DNA from: Solobacterium sp.
GTDB lineage: Bacteria; Bacillota_I; Bacilli_A; Erysipelotrichales; Erysipelotrichaceae
Assembly: GCA_017512725.1 (NCBI GenBank)
Contig: JAFWEW010000041.1
Span: forward strand, 1-64,000
Direction: 5' to 3'
DNA: 64,000 nucleotides
Each line of letters begins with the position of its first letter. Position 1 is the first letter of the stretch. Positions 8,164 to 17,645 of this stretch are shown piece by piece. The notes beneath the pieces are model-generated. The model saw nothing but the letters and a program-made list of their open reading frames with translations, did no database searches and was not told where the DNA came from. The position numbers and the translations under genes were made by a program.

Positions 8164-9075
8164 ATGAAAGGAATTATTCTTGCCGGAGGCAGCGGTACAA
8201 GACTGTACCCGCTGACCAGAGTTACCTCGAAACAGTTATTGCCGGTTTACGATAAACCGATGATTTATTACCCGTTAAGTATACTGATGCTTGCGGGTAT
8301 CCGTGAAATACTGATTATTTCAACACCAACGGATCTGCCTAACTTTGAGCGTTTATTAGGAGACGGCAGTCAGTTTGGTGTTTCCTTTTCTTATAAGGTA
8401 CAGGAAGTGCCGAACGGTCTGGCCCAGGCATTTGTATTGGGAGAAGAGTTTATCGGGGATGATGATGTCTGCCTGATTCTCGGCGACAACATCTTCTATG
8501 GTAATAAGTTCGGCACAATGCTGAGGGAAAGTGTTGCCAATACGGAAAACACCAAACATGCGATGATCTTCGGCCAGTATGTTCATGATCCGGAGCGTTT
8601 TGGCGTCGCTGAGTTTGATAAAAACGGAAAAGTGATTTCTCTGGAAGAGAAACCGGCAGAACCGAAATCCAATTATGCGGTCGTTGGTCTGTATTTCTAT
8701 GACAACCGTGTAGTCGAGTATGCCAAGCAACTGAAACCCTCGGCCAGAGGGGAATATGAGATTACCGATCTGAACAAGGTATATCTTGCGAATAATGAAC
8801 TGGATATCACGGTATTTGGCCGCGGCTTTGCCTGGCTCGATACCGGTACGATCGAATCACTGGCGCAGGCATCAGAATATGTAAAGATGGTGGAATGCGT
8901 ACAGGGAATCAAGATCTCGGTACCGGAAGAGATTGCATTCTACAACAACTGGATCGATGAAGAGATGTTGCTGAAAGCAGCCGATTCCTACGGCAAGAGC
9001 CCTTATGGAGAACACCTCCGTTCGATTTCCAAAGGTTCATTTCAGACGATCCTGAATCACAGAAAGGGCAGTTAA
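8164..9075 (+). CDS. rfbA: Glucose-1-phosphate thymidylyltransferase
   Basis: Makes dTDP-glucose from glucose-1-phosphate and dTTP, the first step to dTDP-deoxysugars. The 303 residues begin with the nucleotidyltransferase signature [14 protein letters not shown], followed by [18 protein letters not shown], the metal-binding [10 protein letters not shown] and the sugar-binding [20 protein letters not shown], all typical of RmlA. It opens an operon with rfbB but without rfbC or rfbD, so the product is probably not dTDP-rhamnose. Confidence 0.96.
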   Translation: MKGIILAGGSGTRLYPLTRVTSKQLLPVYDKPMIYYPLSILMLAGIREILIISTPTDLPNFERLLGDGSQFGVSFSYKVQEVPNGLAQAFVLGEEFIGDDDVCLILGDNIFYGNKFGTMLRESVANTENTKHAMIFGQYVHDPERFGVAEFDKNGKVISLEEKPAEPKSNYAVVGLYFYDNRVVEYAKQLKPSARGEYEITDLNKVYLANNELDITVFGRGFAWLDTGTIESLAQASEYVKMVECVQGIKISVPEEIAFYNNWIDEEMLLKAADSYGKSPYGEHLRSISKGSFQTILNHRKGS

Positions 9076-9078
9076 TCC

Positions 9079-9972
9079 ATGCGGGTGATTATACTTGGAT
9101 GCGGCTATCTTGGGTACAACCTGTATGGTCTTCTGAAAGAAACTTATGATACCGAGCTCTGGGGGATCGAAAGTCCGTATTCTGCGCTTGTCAAAGACAT
9201 GAAATATATCAATGCCTTTGACCAGATGGCAATGGCAAAAGAGGATCTGGAGGATGCGGTTGTCATTGATGCCATCGGGCTGATTGCCAATACCGCAGTC
9301 TCGGATGATGAGAAGGAAGCTCTGGACCGGATCCGAATGCCGTATCAATGTCTGATAAGATCGCTGAAGGAAGGCAATGCAAAGCGGTTTGTCTATTTCT
9401 CCAGCGGCGGTACGATCTACGGCAATACACTGAGACCGATCTCAGAGAATGATCCGGTACGGCCGATGAGTTTATATGCCAAGTCAAAAGCGGCTACCGA
9501 AGAACTGATCATGACTTCGAATATTCCGTACCTGATTCTCCGGCTTTCCAACCCTTACGGCGGGTACCAGGATAATGAGAAGAAACAGGGTGTCATACCG
9601 ATTCTGATCCGTAAGGCATTCACAAACGAACCGTTTGAGATGTTTATTGACGGCAGTTCCGTACGGGATTACTTCTATATCACCGATCTGGCTCAGGCAA
9701 TCCGGGGACTGATTGATGCGGAAGTCAATAACGAAGTAGTTAATGTAGGTAGCGGAACCGGTACCAGCCTTTCGGAAATCATAGAACTTGTCGAAGAGGC
9801 AACGGAAACGAAGATCAATATTGTGCACCGAAGCTCGGATGCACCTACGATTCAGTCGATTGTACTGGATATTACAAAACTGAAAGAACTGACCGGTTAT
9901 GTACCGGAAGTGAGTCTGAAAGAAGGAATCCAGGCAGAAACAGAACGGATTCGGAAGGAACTGAAATTATGA
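9079..9972 (+). CDS. NAD-dependent epimerase/dehydratase family protein, probable dTDP-4-keto-6-deoxysugar reductase or epimerase
   Basis: An extended short-chain dehydrogenase of 297 residues. The Rossmann motif LGCGYLGYNLYG starts at residue 5, the catalytic YAKSK is near residue 135 and FSSGGTIYG precedes it. It sits three bases after rfbA and overlaps rfbB by four bases. In a cluster with rfbA, rfbB and a Glf-type mutase, a role like Fcf1 (reducing dTDP-4-keto-6-deoxyglucose to dTDP-D-fucose) is attractive, but UDP-sugar 4-epimerase cannot be excluded from sequence alone. The fold assignment is firm and the substrate is inference. Confidence 0.8.
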   Translation: MRVIILGCGYLGYNLYGLLKETYDTELWGIESPYSALVKDMKYINAFDQMAMAKEDLEDAVVIDAIGLIANTAVSDDEKEALDRIRMPYQCLIRSLKEGNAKRFVYFSSGGTIYGNTLRPISENDPVRPMSLYAKSKAATEELIMTSNIPYLILRLSNPYGGYQDNEKKQGVIPILIRKAFTNEPFEMFIDGSSVRDYFYITDLAQAIRGLIDAEVNNEVVNVGSGTGTSLSEIIELVEEATETKINIVHRSSDAPTIQSIVLDITKLKELTGYVPEVSLKEGIQAETERIRKELKL

Positions 9973-10991
9973 AAATACTTGTAACAGGCGGAGCAGGCTT
10001 TATTGGCGGAAACTTCGCACACCTGATGGTAAACAAATACCCGGAAGATGAGATTGTCGTACTGGACGCATTAACGTATGCCGGCAATCTGGAAACTCTT
10101 GAGCCGGTCATGGATAAGCCGAACTTCCGGTTTATAAAAGGGGATATCACCGACCGCGCATTTATCGATGACCTGTTTGAAAAAGAACAGTTCGATATGG
10201 TCGTGAACTTTGCGGCGGAGTCGCATGTCGACCGCTCCATTGAAGATCCCGGTATTTTCCTTAGAACGAATATTCTCGGTGTTCAGACCCTGATGGACGC
10301 CTGCCGTAAGTACGGTGTCAAACGCTTCCATCAGGTGTCTACAGATGAGGTATATGGAGATCTGCCGCTTGACCGGCCGGATCTGCTGTTCCATGAAGAT
10401 ACACCGATCCATACCAGTTCTCCATACAGTGCCTCCAAGGCAAGTGCAGACCTGCTGGTACTGGCATACCACAGAACCTTTGGTCTTCCGGTAACGATCA
10501 GCCGCTGTTCCAATAACTATGGCCCGTATCATTTCCCGGAGAAGCTGATCCCGTTGGTGATCTCAAGAGCTCTGGCAGATGAACCGATTCCTGTTTATGG
10601 CGAAGGCGCCAATGTGCGGGACTGGCTGTATGTAACGGATCACTGTACGGCTATTGATCTGATTCTTCGTACTGGCAGAGACGGGGAAATCTACAATATC
10701 GGCGGTCACAATGAAGTATCCAATCTTGAAGTGGTTAAGACAATTCTGAAGGCATTAAACAAACCGGAATCTCTGATTCACTTTGTTAAAGACCGTCCGG
10801 GTCATGATCTTCGTTATGCAATGGATCCGACTAAGATCGAAACCGAACTTGGCTGGGAACCGGAATACCGGTTCGAAACTGGTATCCAGAAAACGATTGA
10901 CTGGTACCTGACACACCGGGACTGGTGGGAACATATCGTAAATGGTGAATATCAGAACTATTACGCAAAGATGTATAAGGACAGACCGTAA
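9969..10991 (+). CDS. rfbB: dTDP-glucose 4,6-dehydratase
   Basis: Converts dTDP-glucose to dTDP-4-keto-6-deoxyglucose with bound NAD. The 340 residues show the NAD motif GGAGFIGGNFAH at the N-terminus, NFAAESHVDRSI, the catalytic STDEVYGDL, and YSASKASADL carrying the active-site Tyr and Lys, all typical of RmlB. Its product is the branch point for the reductase at 9079 and, by inference, for the 2,3-dehydratase at 22224. Confidence 0.96.
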   Translation: MKILVTGGAGFIGGNFAHLMVNKYPEDEIVVLDALTYAGNLETLEPVMDKPNFRFIKGDITDRAFIDDLFEKEQFDMVVNFAAESHVDRSIEDPGIFLRTNILGVQTLMDACRKYGVKRFHQVSTDEVYGDLPLDRPDLLFHEDTPIHTSSPYSASKASADLLVLAYHRTFGLPVTISRCSNNYGPYHFPEKLIPLVISRALADEPIPVYGEGANVRDWLYVTDHCTAIDLILRTGRDGEIYNIGGHNEVSNLEVVKTILKALNKPESLIHFVKDRPGHDLRYAMDPTKIETELGWEPEYRFETGIQKTIDWYLTHRDWWEHIVNGEYQNYYAKMYKDRP

Positions 10992-10992
10992 T

Positions 10993-12165
10993 ATGACACC
11001 GGATGTAATTGTCGTTGGGGCCGGGTATGCCGGATGTGTTACTGCCCGGATATTGGCAGACGTCGGCAGAAAGGTACTGATTCTGGAACGGAGAAATCAT
11101 ATCGGCGGAAATGCCTTTGACTATCTGGATGAAAACGGCGTCATGCGCCATGAATACGGCCCGCATATCTTCCATACAAATTCCAAAAAAGCAGTAGACT
11201 TTCTGTCACAATTTACTGACTGGTACCCGTATGAACACCGGGTGCTTGGTTCTATCGAAGAAAAACTGGTACCGATCCCGTTTAATCTGAAATCCATTGA
11301 ACTGCTGTTTTCGAACGAAAAAGCGGATCATCTGAAAGAAGTATTGATCAGTGTATATGGCATGAACACCAAAGTACCGATTCTGGAACTTCGCAAAAAT
11401 GATGACCCTCAGATCCAGGAACTGGCAGAGTATATCTTTGAACATGTCTTTAAGTATTACACGATGAAGCAGTGGGGGTATTCTGCTGAGGAAATCGATC
11501 CTGCGGTAACCGCAAGAGTACCGGTACTGGTTTCGTATGATGACCGGTATTTTCAGGATCAATATCAGATGATGCCCTTGGAAGGCTTCACCCGGATGTT
11601 TGAAAACATGCTGGATCATGAAAACATTACGGTTCAGCTTGGAACCGAGGCCATGGATCATCTGCGGATCGATCCGGAAAACGGTGCAGTGTATTTTAAT
11701 GACAATCTATTTGAAAACCCGGTGATCTATACCGGTCTGGTTGATCAGCTGCTGAACTATGTCAACGGAGACCTGCCATACCGTTCTCTGGAATTTGACG
11801 TTCAGACAAAAGACGGGCAGTTCCAGCCGGTTACGACGGTGAATTATCCGGGACCGGCAGAGGAATATCCTTATACCCGAATCACTGAGTATAAGAATAT
11901 GCAGAAAGAACCGCCTGTAGATAAGACAACCATTGCCGTTGAATATCCGTATATCTATGACCGGAATGGGGAAAAGGGGAATGTGCCGTATTACCCGGTC
12001 TTTACCGATGACAGCAAGCAGAAATACAGCGCTTATGTAAAGCTGCTGGAGAACGTACCGAATGTCTATCTATTAGGAAGACTTGCGGAGTATAAGTATT
12101 ACAACATGGATGCGATTGTCGATGCGGCAATCGAATTCAGCCATCAGTTACTGGAGAAGGAATGA
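10993..12165 (+). CDS. glf: UDP-galactopyranose mutase family protein (Glf or Fcf2-like)
   Basis: Flavoenzyme that interconverts pyranose and furanose forms of a nucleotide sugar. The 390 residues show the FAD motif VVGAGYAGCVTAR, GGNAFDY, GPHIFHTN and YEHRV, typical of Glf. The frame is open upstream to 10942, but ATG 10993 follows the rfbB stop directly with AAGGA upstream and starts at the canonical N-terminus. Glf normally makes UDP-galactofuranose; the close homologue Fcf2 makes dTDP-D-fucofuranose, and the rfbA-rfbB-reductase context fits that alternative. The choice is not resolvable by eye. Confidence 0.88.
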   Translation: MTPDVIVVGAGYAGCVTARILADVGRKVLILERRNHIGGNAFDYLDENGVMRHEYGPHIFHTNSKKAVDFLSQFTDWYPYEHRVLGSIEEKLVPIPFNLKSIELLFSNEKADHLKEVLISVYGMNTKVPILELRKNDDPQIQELAEYIFEHVFKYYTMKQWGYSAEEIDPAVTARVPVLVSYDDRYFQDQYQMMPLEGFTRMFENMLDHENITVQLGTEAMDHLRIDPENGAVYFNDNLFENPVIYTGLVDQLLNYVNGDLPYRSLEFDVQTKDGQFQPVTTVNYPGPAEEYPYTRITEYKNMQKEPPVDKTTIAVEYPYIYDRNGEKGNVPYYPVFTDDSKQKYSAYVKLLENVPNVYLLGRLAEYKYYNMDAIVDAAIEFSHQLLEKE

Positions 12166-13160
12166 AACGTACGATAAGAGTTGCATTCGCGGACCAGCAC
12201 CGGGGATTTGACCCACAAAACAACGATTATCTTCCGCTGCTGGAAAAACATTACGATGTCATCGTTACAGATGATGATCCGAAATATCTGATCTATTCGG
12301 TATTCGGAACCGATCATCTGAAGTATGACTGTGTTCGTATTTTCTATACCGGCGAATGCATGACTCCGAATTTCAATGAATGTGATTATGCGGTCGGCTT
12401 TGACCGGCTGGAGTTTGGAGACCGGTACATCCGGTTCCCGTATTACGTTTATCACGGGTATGAGAAGGAGTATCGGTCCCTGAAAGAACGTGCTCCATTC
12501 ACAAAGGAAGATCTGGCAAAAAAGGAAGGTTTCTGCAGTTTTGTGGTCTCCAACTGCTTTGCGCAGGATAAGCGGGCAGAACTCTTTGAAAAGATGAGTG
12601 AATACAAGCACGTTGCCAGCGGCGGCCGGTATAAAAACAATATCGGAGGAGCCGTAAAGGACAAACTCGCATTTACCTCAAAGTACAAGTTTGCGATTGC
12701 CTGTGAGAATTCCTGCTATGCGGGCTATACGACCGAAAAAATCGTAGATGCGTTTGCGGGACGTGCAATTCCCATCTACTATGGGGATCCGACTGCTGCA
12801 GAAGACTTTAACCCGAAGGCGTTTATCAACTGTGCGGATTATGCGTCGTTTGATGCGGTGCTGGAGCGGGTAAAGGAAATCGATGAAAACGATGACCTGT
12901 ATCTTTCCATGATCAATGAGCCTCCGGTAAAAACCTGGCTGGACCCGGATGCGTTTGAAAAGTACCTCTGTTATATTATCGATCAGGATTATGACAAGGC
13001 ATTCCGGAGACCGTCTTCGATGTATACCAGGGCAAATGATGCGATGATCCAGCGCCATCAGCCGTTTGAAAAATACATCTACCGGTATTACAAAATGGGC
13101 AGAAATCAACTGACCCGTCTCTCTAACGGGACATTTCTCACATCTAAAAGAACGAAATAG
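12162..13160 (+). CDS. Glycosyltransferase family 10 (fucosyltransferase-type)
   Basis: 332 residues. The C-terminal half holds the GT10 nucleotide-binding signature, here KFAIACENSCYAGYTTEKI followed by DAFAGRAIPIYYGDP, and the N-terminal half has IFYTGECMTPNFNECDYAVG as in bacterial alpha-1,3-fucosyltransferases. Characterised members use GDP-L-fucose, yet no gmd or fcl gene is in the window, so the donor is either made elsewhere or differs. It overlaps the mutase gene by four bases and ends the first half of the glycan locus. Confidence 0.85.
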   Translation: MKRTIRVAFADQHRGFDPQNNDYLPLLEKHYDVIVTDDDPKYLIYSVFGTDHLKYDCVRIFYTGECMTPNFNECDYAVGFDRLEFGDRYIRFPYYVYHGYEKEYRSLKERAPFTKEDLAKKEGFCSFVVSNCFAQDKRAELFEKMSEYKHVASGGRYKNNIGGAVKDKLAFTSKYKFAIACENSCYAGYTTEKIVDAFAGRAIPIYYGDPTAAEDFNPKAFINCADYASFDAVLERVKEIDENDDLYLSMINEPPVKTWLDPDAFEKYLCYIIDQDYDKAFRRPSSMYTRANDAMIQRHQPFEKYIYRYYKMGRNQLTRLSNGTFLTSKRTK

Positions 13161-13165
13161 ACATG

Positions 13166-13219
13166 AACCGGTCATACCAAAGGCTAAGAGCCGATGGTAT
13201 AATGAGACCGGTTTTTCTT
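13166..13219 (+). terminator. Terminator after the GT10 gene, with an embedded promoter element
   Basis: AACCGGTC (13166-13173) pairs perfectly with GACCGGTT (13206-13213), followed by a T-rich run. ATACC and GGTAT inside the loop can extend the pairing. The same right-hand region contains the -10 element for the next gene. Confidence 0.7.
13195..13203 (+). promoter_or_regulatory. Extended -10 promoter of the second glycan operon
   Basis: TGGTATAAT is a consensus extended -10. A transcript would begin near 13210, inside the right arm of the terminator hairpin, leaving a leader of only about 15-17 bases with no Shine-Dalgarno site before ATG 13227. Confidence 0.55.
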
Positions 13220-13226
13220 ATTGTTT

Positions 13227-14678
13227 ATGGATAAAAAAATATTAAAAAATTATTTATATAACATCCTCTATCAGCTGGTAAAGATCGTTCTGCCGTTTAT
13301 CCTTGCCCCCTATACCGCAAGTCATATCGGGGAATCGGCACTGGGTGTGTACAACTACGCAGGATCTTTGATGAACTGGTTCATCCTGTTCGGTATTCTT
13401 GGTGTAAATACCTACGGCAACCGGCAGATTGCCAAAGTACGGGATGATGTAGAGCTTCGGAACAAGACGTTCTTTGAGATTTTCTATATGCAGATATGCA
13501 ACATGCTCATTGCCATGGCTGCGTATTTTCTCTTTATCCGGTGTGTAATTCCGGGTGACCGCTTCTATTACTATCTGACTGGCTGTACGATGCTGGCATC
13601 GATGCTGGATATCACCTGGTTCTTCTATGGAATGGAAGACTTCAAGAAGGCCAGTATCCGCAATATCATCGTCAAATGTCTGGGTGTTTTCCTGATCATG
13701 ACTCTGTGCAAAACCCCGGCAGATCTCTGGCTGTATATTCTGATTAATGTCGGGTCCGAACTCTTTGGTCAGGCAATCATGTTCGTACAGCTGCGCCAGT
13801 ACCTGACGTTTGAAAAGGTGTCGTTGAAAGATGCCTATAAGAACCATTTCAAGGCGACGTTTCAGTTGTTTGTACCGACGATTGCGATTTCGGTATATAC
13901 ACTGCTGGATCAGACCATGGTCGGGGCGCTGTATGAAAAGGAACATGTCACGTTCTATCTGACCTCAATGAATATCGTAAAGATGTTCCTGTTATTAATT
14001 ACCAGTATCGGTTCGGTGATGCTGCCGAGAGTCACGAATGTCTACTACAACAAGGAAGACGGAGCCAAAAGGGCAGAAGGCTATATCAGTACGACGATGA
14101 AGATTTCCATGTTGTTAGCTTTGCCGATGTGCTTCGGCATGATGGCAATCGCAAAGTCGTTCTGTACCTGGTACATTCCGGTATGGCCGATCATTCCGGA
14201 GCTGATCATGATGGGGTGCCCGGTCATTATTCTCATTTCCATGTCCAATGTCACCGGCATCCAGTACATGGTGCCTACCGGCATGTACAACCAGTACAGT
14301 GCTTCCGTTATTGCTGGTTCGGTAGTGAATTTCTTTATCAATCTGTTATTGATCCCAAAAATGGGTGCCTATGGTGCAATCATCGGCAGTGTTATTGCCG
14401 AATTTACCGTTACCTGTGTGCAGATGGCTCTGATTCATTCCAAAGTACGGTTTGGCTTTCTGCAGAAATCCTACGGAGTCTATCTCTTCGGCACTGCCTT
14501 AATGGGAGCCGCTGTATTTGCTTTAACCAGAATCTTCCCGATCGGACCGCTGTATACCGTCATCGAGATCCTGACCGGCATGGCAGTCTATGCGCTGGTA
14601 CTGATCCTGACGAAAGAAGAACTGGTCATGAAGGTACTGAACGCATTCCGGAATCGCAAAGGAGAAGCCCATGCCTGA
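13227..14678 (+). CDS. Wzx-type polysaccharide flippase (MATE/MOP superfamily)
   Basis: 483 residues, almost entirely membrane segments, beginning MDKKILKNYLYNILYQLVKI and continuing with LAPYTASHIGESALGVYNYA, the typical N-terminus of Gram-positive Wzx/RfbX flippases. Expected to translocate an undecaprenyl-diphosphate-linked oligosaccharide. A TTG two codons upstream (13221) could also start translation; ATG 13227 is preferred, though neither has a good ribosome site. No Wzy polymerase or initiating phosphosugar transferase is recognisable in the window. Its end overlaps the next gene by eight bases. Confidence 0.88.
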   Translation: MDKKILKNYLYNILYQLVKIVLPFILAPYTASHIGESALGVYNYAGSLMNWFILFGILGVNTYGNRQIAKVRDDVELRNKTFFEIFYMQICNMLIAMAAYFLFIRCVIPGDRFYYYLTGCTMLASMLDITWFFYGMEDFKKASIRNIIVKCLGVFLIMTLCKTPADLWLYILINVGSELFGQAIMFVQLRQYLTFEKVSLKDAYKNHFKATFQLFVPTIAISVYTLLDQTMVGALYEKEHVTFYLTSMNIVKMFLLLITSIGSVMLPRVTNVYYNKEDGAKRAEGYISTTMKISMLLALPMCFGMMAIAKSFCTWYIPVWPIIPELIMMGCPVIILISMSNVTGIQYMVPTGMYNQYSASVIAGSVVNFFINLLLIPKMGAYGAIIGSVIAEFTVTCVQMALIHSKVRFGFLQKSYGVYLFGTALMGAAVFALTRIFPIGPLYTVIEILTGMAVYALVLILTKEELVMKVLNAFRNRKGEAHA

Positions 14679-15651
14679 GATCTCAATTGTTGTACCGGTT
14701 TATAACGTAGCCGAGTACTTAAGAAAATGCATTGATTCGATCCTTGCCCAGACCTGCCGGGATTATGAACTGATCCTGGTCAATGATGGTTCCACGGATG
14801 AATCCCCAAAGATCCTGGAAGAGTATGCGATGCTGTTTCCGCATATCAAGCTGATCCATAAGCCCAATGGCGGACTCAGTGATGCCCGCAATGAAGGGAT
14901 GAAGGCAGCGACCGGAAAATACATCAGTTTCATTGACAGTGATGACTTTATCGAACCGACGATGCTGGAAGAGTGTCTGAAGAAGCTTCGGGAAACCGAT
15001 GCGGATCTTGTAATCTTTGATTACTACCAGTACTACCAGGCAACCGGGAAGAAAGAAGTCATAAAGAATACGTTTGATGATCAGAAGGTATATTCGCTGG
15101 AAGATACTCCTGAACTGCTGACCGGGATCGCAAATGCCGCCTGGAACAAGCTCTACCGGCGTTCCCTATTTGCCGATAACGATATCATTTACCCCTGGGG
15201 GTGCCTGTATGAAGATCTCGGTACGACCTATCGATTGCTTGCACGGGCAAAAAAAGTCGCCTTTGTGAACCAGCCGTTATATGACTATCTGAAAGACAGG
15301 CCTGGAAACATCACCGGAGAGTTCAACATGCGGGCTTACCATGTATTGGACATGGTCAAGATCACCCTGGATGATTACAAGAAACTCGGTATTTATGAGA
15401 AATACTATGAAGAACTGAAGTTTCTCGGCGGGGTCAATATACTCGAATGCCTGAAAAAGACGCGTACCTGTACCGACTATGATCTCGTGAATGAGTATAT
15501 TGATGTGTGTTTCTGGTACATTAAACAAAACTGGCCGGAATTCCCAAAGTGCCGGTATCCCATTGAACGGGAAAAGTATGACTGGATCTATACCCATAAG
15601 GCACTGCTGAAGGCATATCTCTCACTGAAGCACAGAAAGGCAAAGCTATGA
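14671..15651 (+). CDS. Glycosyltransferase family 2
   Basis: 326-residue cytoplasmic GT-A enzyme. It opens with SIVVPVYNVAEYLRKCIDSI and shows LVNDGSTDESP, the KPNGGLSDARNEG loop and the metal site FIDSDDF. This subgroup adds sugars in capsule and wall-polysaccharide assembly. It overlaps Wzx by eight bases and the next GT2 gene by four. Donor and acceptor are unknown. Confidence 0.88.
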   Translation: MPEISIVVPVYNVAEYLRKCIDSILAQTCRDYELILVNDGSTDESPKILEEYAMLFPHIKLIHKPNGGLSDARNEGMKAATGKYISFIDSDDFIEPTMLEECLKKLRETDADLVIFDYYQYYQATGKKEVIKNTFDDQKVYSLEDTPELLTGIANAAWNKLYRRSLFADNDIIYPWGCLYEDLGTTYRLLARAKKVAFVNQPLYDYLKDRPGNITGEFNMRAYHVLDMVKITLDDYKKLGIYEKYYEELKFLGGVNILECLKKTRTCTDYDLVNEYIDVCFWYIKQNWPEFPKCRYPIEREKYDWIYTHKALLKAYLSLKHRKAKL

Positions 15652-16694
15652 AAGAAGTAACGATTATCGTACCGATCTATAATGTGGAGAAGTATCTGAG
15701 AGACTGTTTTGAATCGCTTTTAAAACAGACTTCTGACAGTTTTGAGGTACTGGCAGTCAATGACGGCTCTAAAGACGGGTGTAAAGCAATCATTGATGAA
15801 TACACAGAGAAGTACCCGAAGAAGATCCGGGCAATTCATAAAGAAAACGGTGGCTACGGCAGTGTGCTGCAGCTGGCGATTCAGGAATGCGATACCCCGT
15901 ATTTTCTGGTCTGTGACCCGGATGATACGCTGGAACCGAATGCTGTGGAAGTACTGCTGAACCTGGCAAAGGTCAGCAAGGCAGATCTGACCGTTGGTGC
16001 GAAGACCTTTGTCTATGAAAACAGTACGGCAAGGGATTATGATCCTGCGGTAAATACTGAATTTGCAGAACTGAAGACCAATCGGGTCTATCGGAAGGGG
16101 ACGGAAGAGTTTGATAATCTCTTCTTTATCGATCCGAGTCCGCATGCCAAGCTGTACAAACGGAACCTCAGTACGTCGATCCGCTTTCCACAGAAGGTTG
16201 GTTATACCGATAATCTCTTGTTCTATATGAACCTGCTGCAGGCAGATTCTGTGATCTATACCGATGAGGCACTGGCGAACTACCTGATCAACCGTACCGG
16301 CAACTCCATGCAGGATGTACGCTATGCGGCCATGAACGGAGAGATTGATGTCTTTAAGACGATCATCGATCAGGCCGAAGAAAAGAAAGACGTACCGGAT
16401 ATCTTCTGGTATCGGATGTTTGAATCCTTTAAGTTTATGCTCTACAAGACAAGACGGATGAACTGCACATCAGAACAATATAAGGAAACGCTCGATCATC
16501 TGGAGACCTTCCTGCTGAAGCTGGTTCCATACGGCGAACAGATCCTGCCATATTACCGTCATTATGCAAAGACAAAGGCAGTGGAACGGCTCAGTGATGA
16601 ACTGCTGATGCGGGAGCGTACCGAACGGGCAGCATTTGCCCGGATCAAACGGAAGATTAGCAAAGCCTTTGTACCTGCACAGGCGCAGAACTAA
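15648..16694 (+). CDS. Glycosyltransferase family 2
   Basis: 348 residues, with the GT-A core in the first half (VPIYNVEKYLRDCFESLLKQ, NDGSKDGC, KENGGYGSVLQLA, CDPDDTLEP) and a helical C-terminal part without membrane segments. The core resembles the preceding gene, but the IREC-type region and C-terminus differ, so it is not a simple recent duplicate. Coupled to the preceding gene by a four-base overlap. Substrates are unknown. Confidence 0.86.
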   Translation: MKEVTIIVPIYNVEKYLRDCFESLLKQTSDSFEVLAVNDGSKDGCKAIIDEYTEKYPKKIRAIHKENGGYGSVLQLAIQECDTPYFLVCDPDDTLEPNAVEVLLNLAKVSKADLTVGAKTFVYENSTARDYDPAVNTEFAELKTNRVYRKGTEEFDNLFFIDPSPHAKLYKRNLSTSIRFPQKVGYTDNLLFYMNLLQADSVIYTDEALANYLINRTGNSMQDVRYAAMNGEIDVFKTIIDQAEEKKDVPDIFWYRMFESFKFMLYKTRRMNCTSEQYKETLDHLETFLLKLVPYGEQILPYYRHYAKTKAVERLSDELLMRERTERAAFARIKRKISKAFVPAQAQN

Positions 16695-16715
16695 CCATCA
16701 GAAAGTTAACTATTT

Positions 16716-17645
16716 ATGGATATCTCAGTTGTCATTCCCGAATATGGATGCCGTGCGGCCGTATATGAACTGTACCAAAGACTCGTAACAACACTCGAGT
16801 CTCTTTCGCTGTCCTTTGAGATCATCTTTGTGGAAGACCGTGATCCGCAGAATTCCTGGGAAGAGATCATCAAGCTGGCGGAAAAGGATCAACGGGTTAA
16901 AGGAATTCATTTTACCCGGAACTTCGGGCAGGAACGGGCAATCGCTGCCGGTCTGAACCATTCCAAAGGCGATTATGTTGTAGTAATGGACTGTGACCTG
17001 CAGGACAAGCCGGAAGGAATCAAAGAACTCTATGAGACAGTCCGAAAGGGATATGACATTGTGTTTGTCAAACGTACGGAACGGCATGAATCCGCAATGA
17101 CCCGGTTCCTTTCCAAAATGTTTTATAAGGTCTACAACATTTTCGCAGATGACTACTATGACCCCGGGATTGGCAATTTCTCGATTGCCAGCCGCAGAGC
17201 AGTCGATGCGTATCTTTCCATGAATGAAACGAACCGGGCCTATACGATGTTTCTGAAATGGCTGGGTTATCCAAGCGTTACGATTGAAATGCCTTCGGAT
17301 GAGCGGGCGGAAGGGAAGTCTTCCTACAGCTTTTCCAAGAAGATGCGCTATGCGATGGAGGAAATTACCTCGCAGTCCAATAAGCCACTTCATATCGCCA
17401 TCTACATCGGACTGACATTTGCGTTTCTTTCATTCTTAACGATTCTTTATCTGGTCATTCGTCATTTTGTGGACGGATCGGTACCGGAAGGATGGATCAG
17501 TCTTATGGCTTCCATTTTCCTGATCGGCGGGCTGATTATGTCTACCCTCGGAGTTCACGGACTGTATGTCGGAAATATCTACAATGAAGTGCGAAACCGA
17601 CCGCTGTATGTCGTTGAAGAAACCAGAAATCTGGAGGAACAATGA
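16716..17645 (+). CDS. Polyprenyl-phosphate glycosyltransferase, GT2 family (ArnC/GtrB-like)
   Basis: 309 residues: a GT-A domain with SVVIPEYGC, HFTRNFGQERAIAAGLNHS and VMDCDLQDKPEG, then two C-terminal membrane spans (about 225-280) and EVRNRPLYVVEE. This is the ArnC/GtrB/DPM1 plan of enzymes that load a sugar on undecaprenyl phosphate. Two small SMR-type membrane proteins follow two genes later, matching the ArnC-ArnE/ArnF logic of lipid-A aminoarabinose transfer. It is one of three such transferases in the window. The 20-base gap before it has only a weak AGAAAG site. Confidence 0.86.
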   Translation: MDISVVIPEYGCRAAVYELYQRLVTTLESLSLSFEIIFVEDRDPQNSWEEIIKLAEKDQRVKGIHFTRNFGQERAIAAGLNHSKGDYVVVMDCDLQDKPEGIKELYETVRKGYDIVFVKRTERHESAMTRFLSKMFYKVYNIFADDYYDPGIGNFSIASRRAVDAYLSMNETNRAYTMFLKWLGYPSVTIEMPSDERAEGKSSYSFSKKMRYAMEEITSQSNKPLHIAIYIGLTFAFLSFLTILYLVIRHFVDGSVPEGWISLMASIFLIGGLIMSTLGVHGLYVGNIYNEVRNRPLYVVEETRNLEEQ

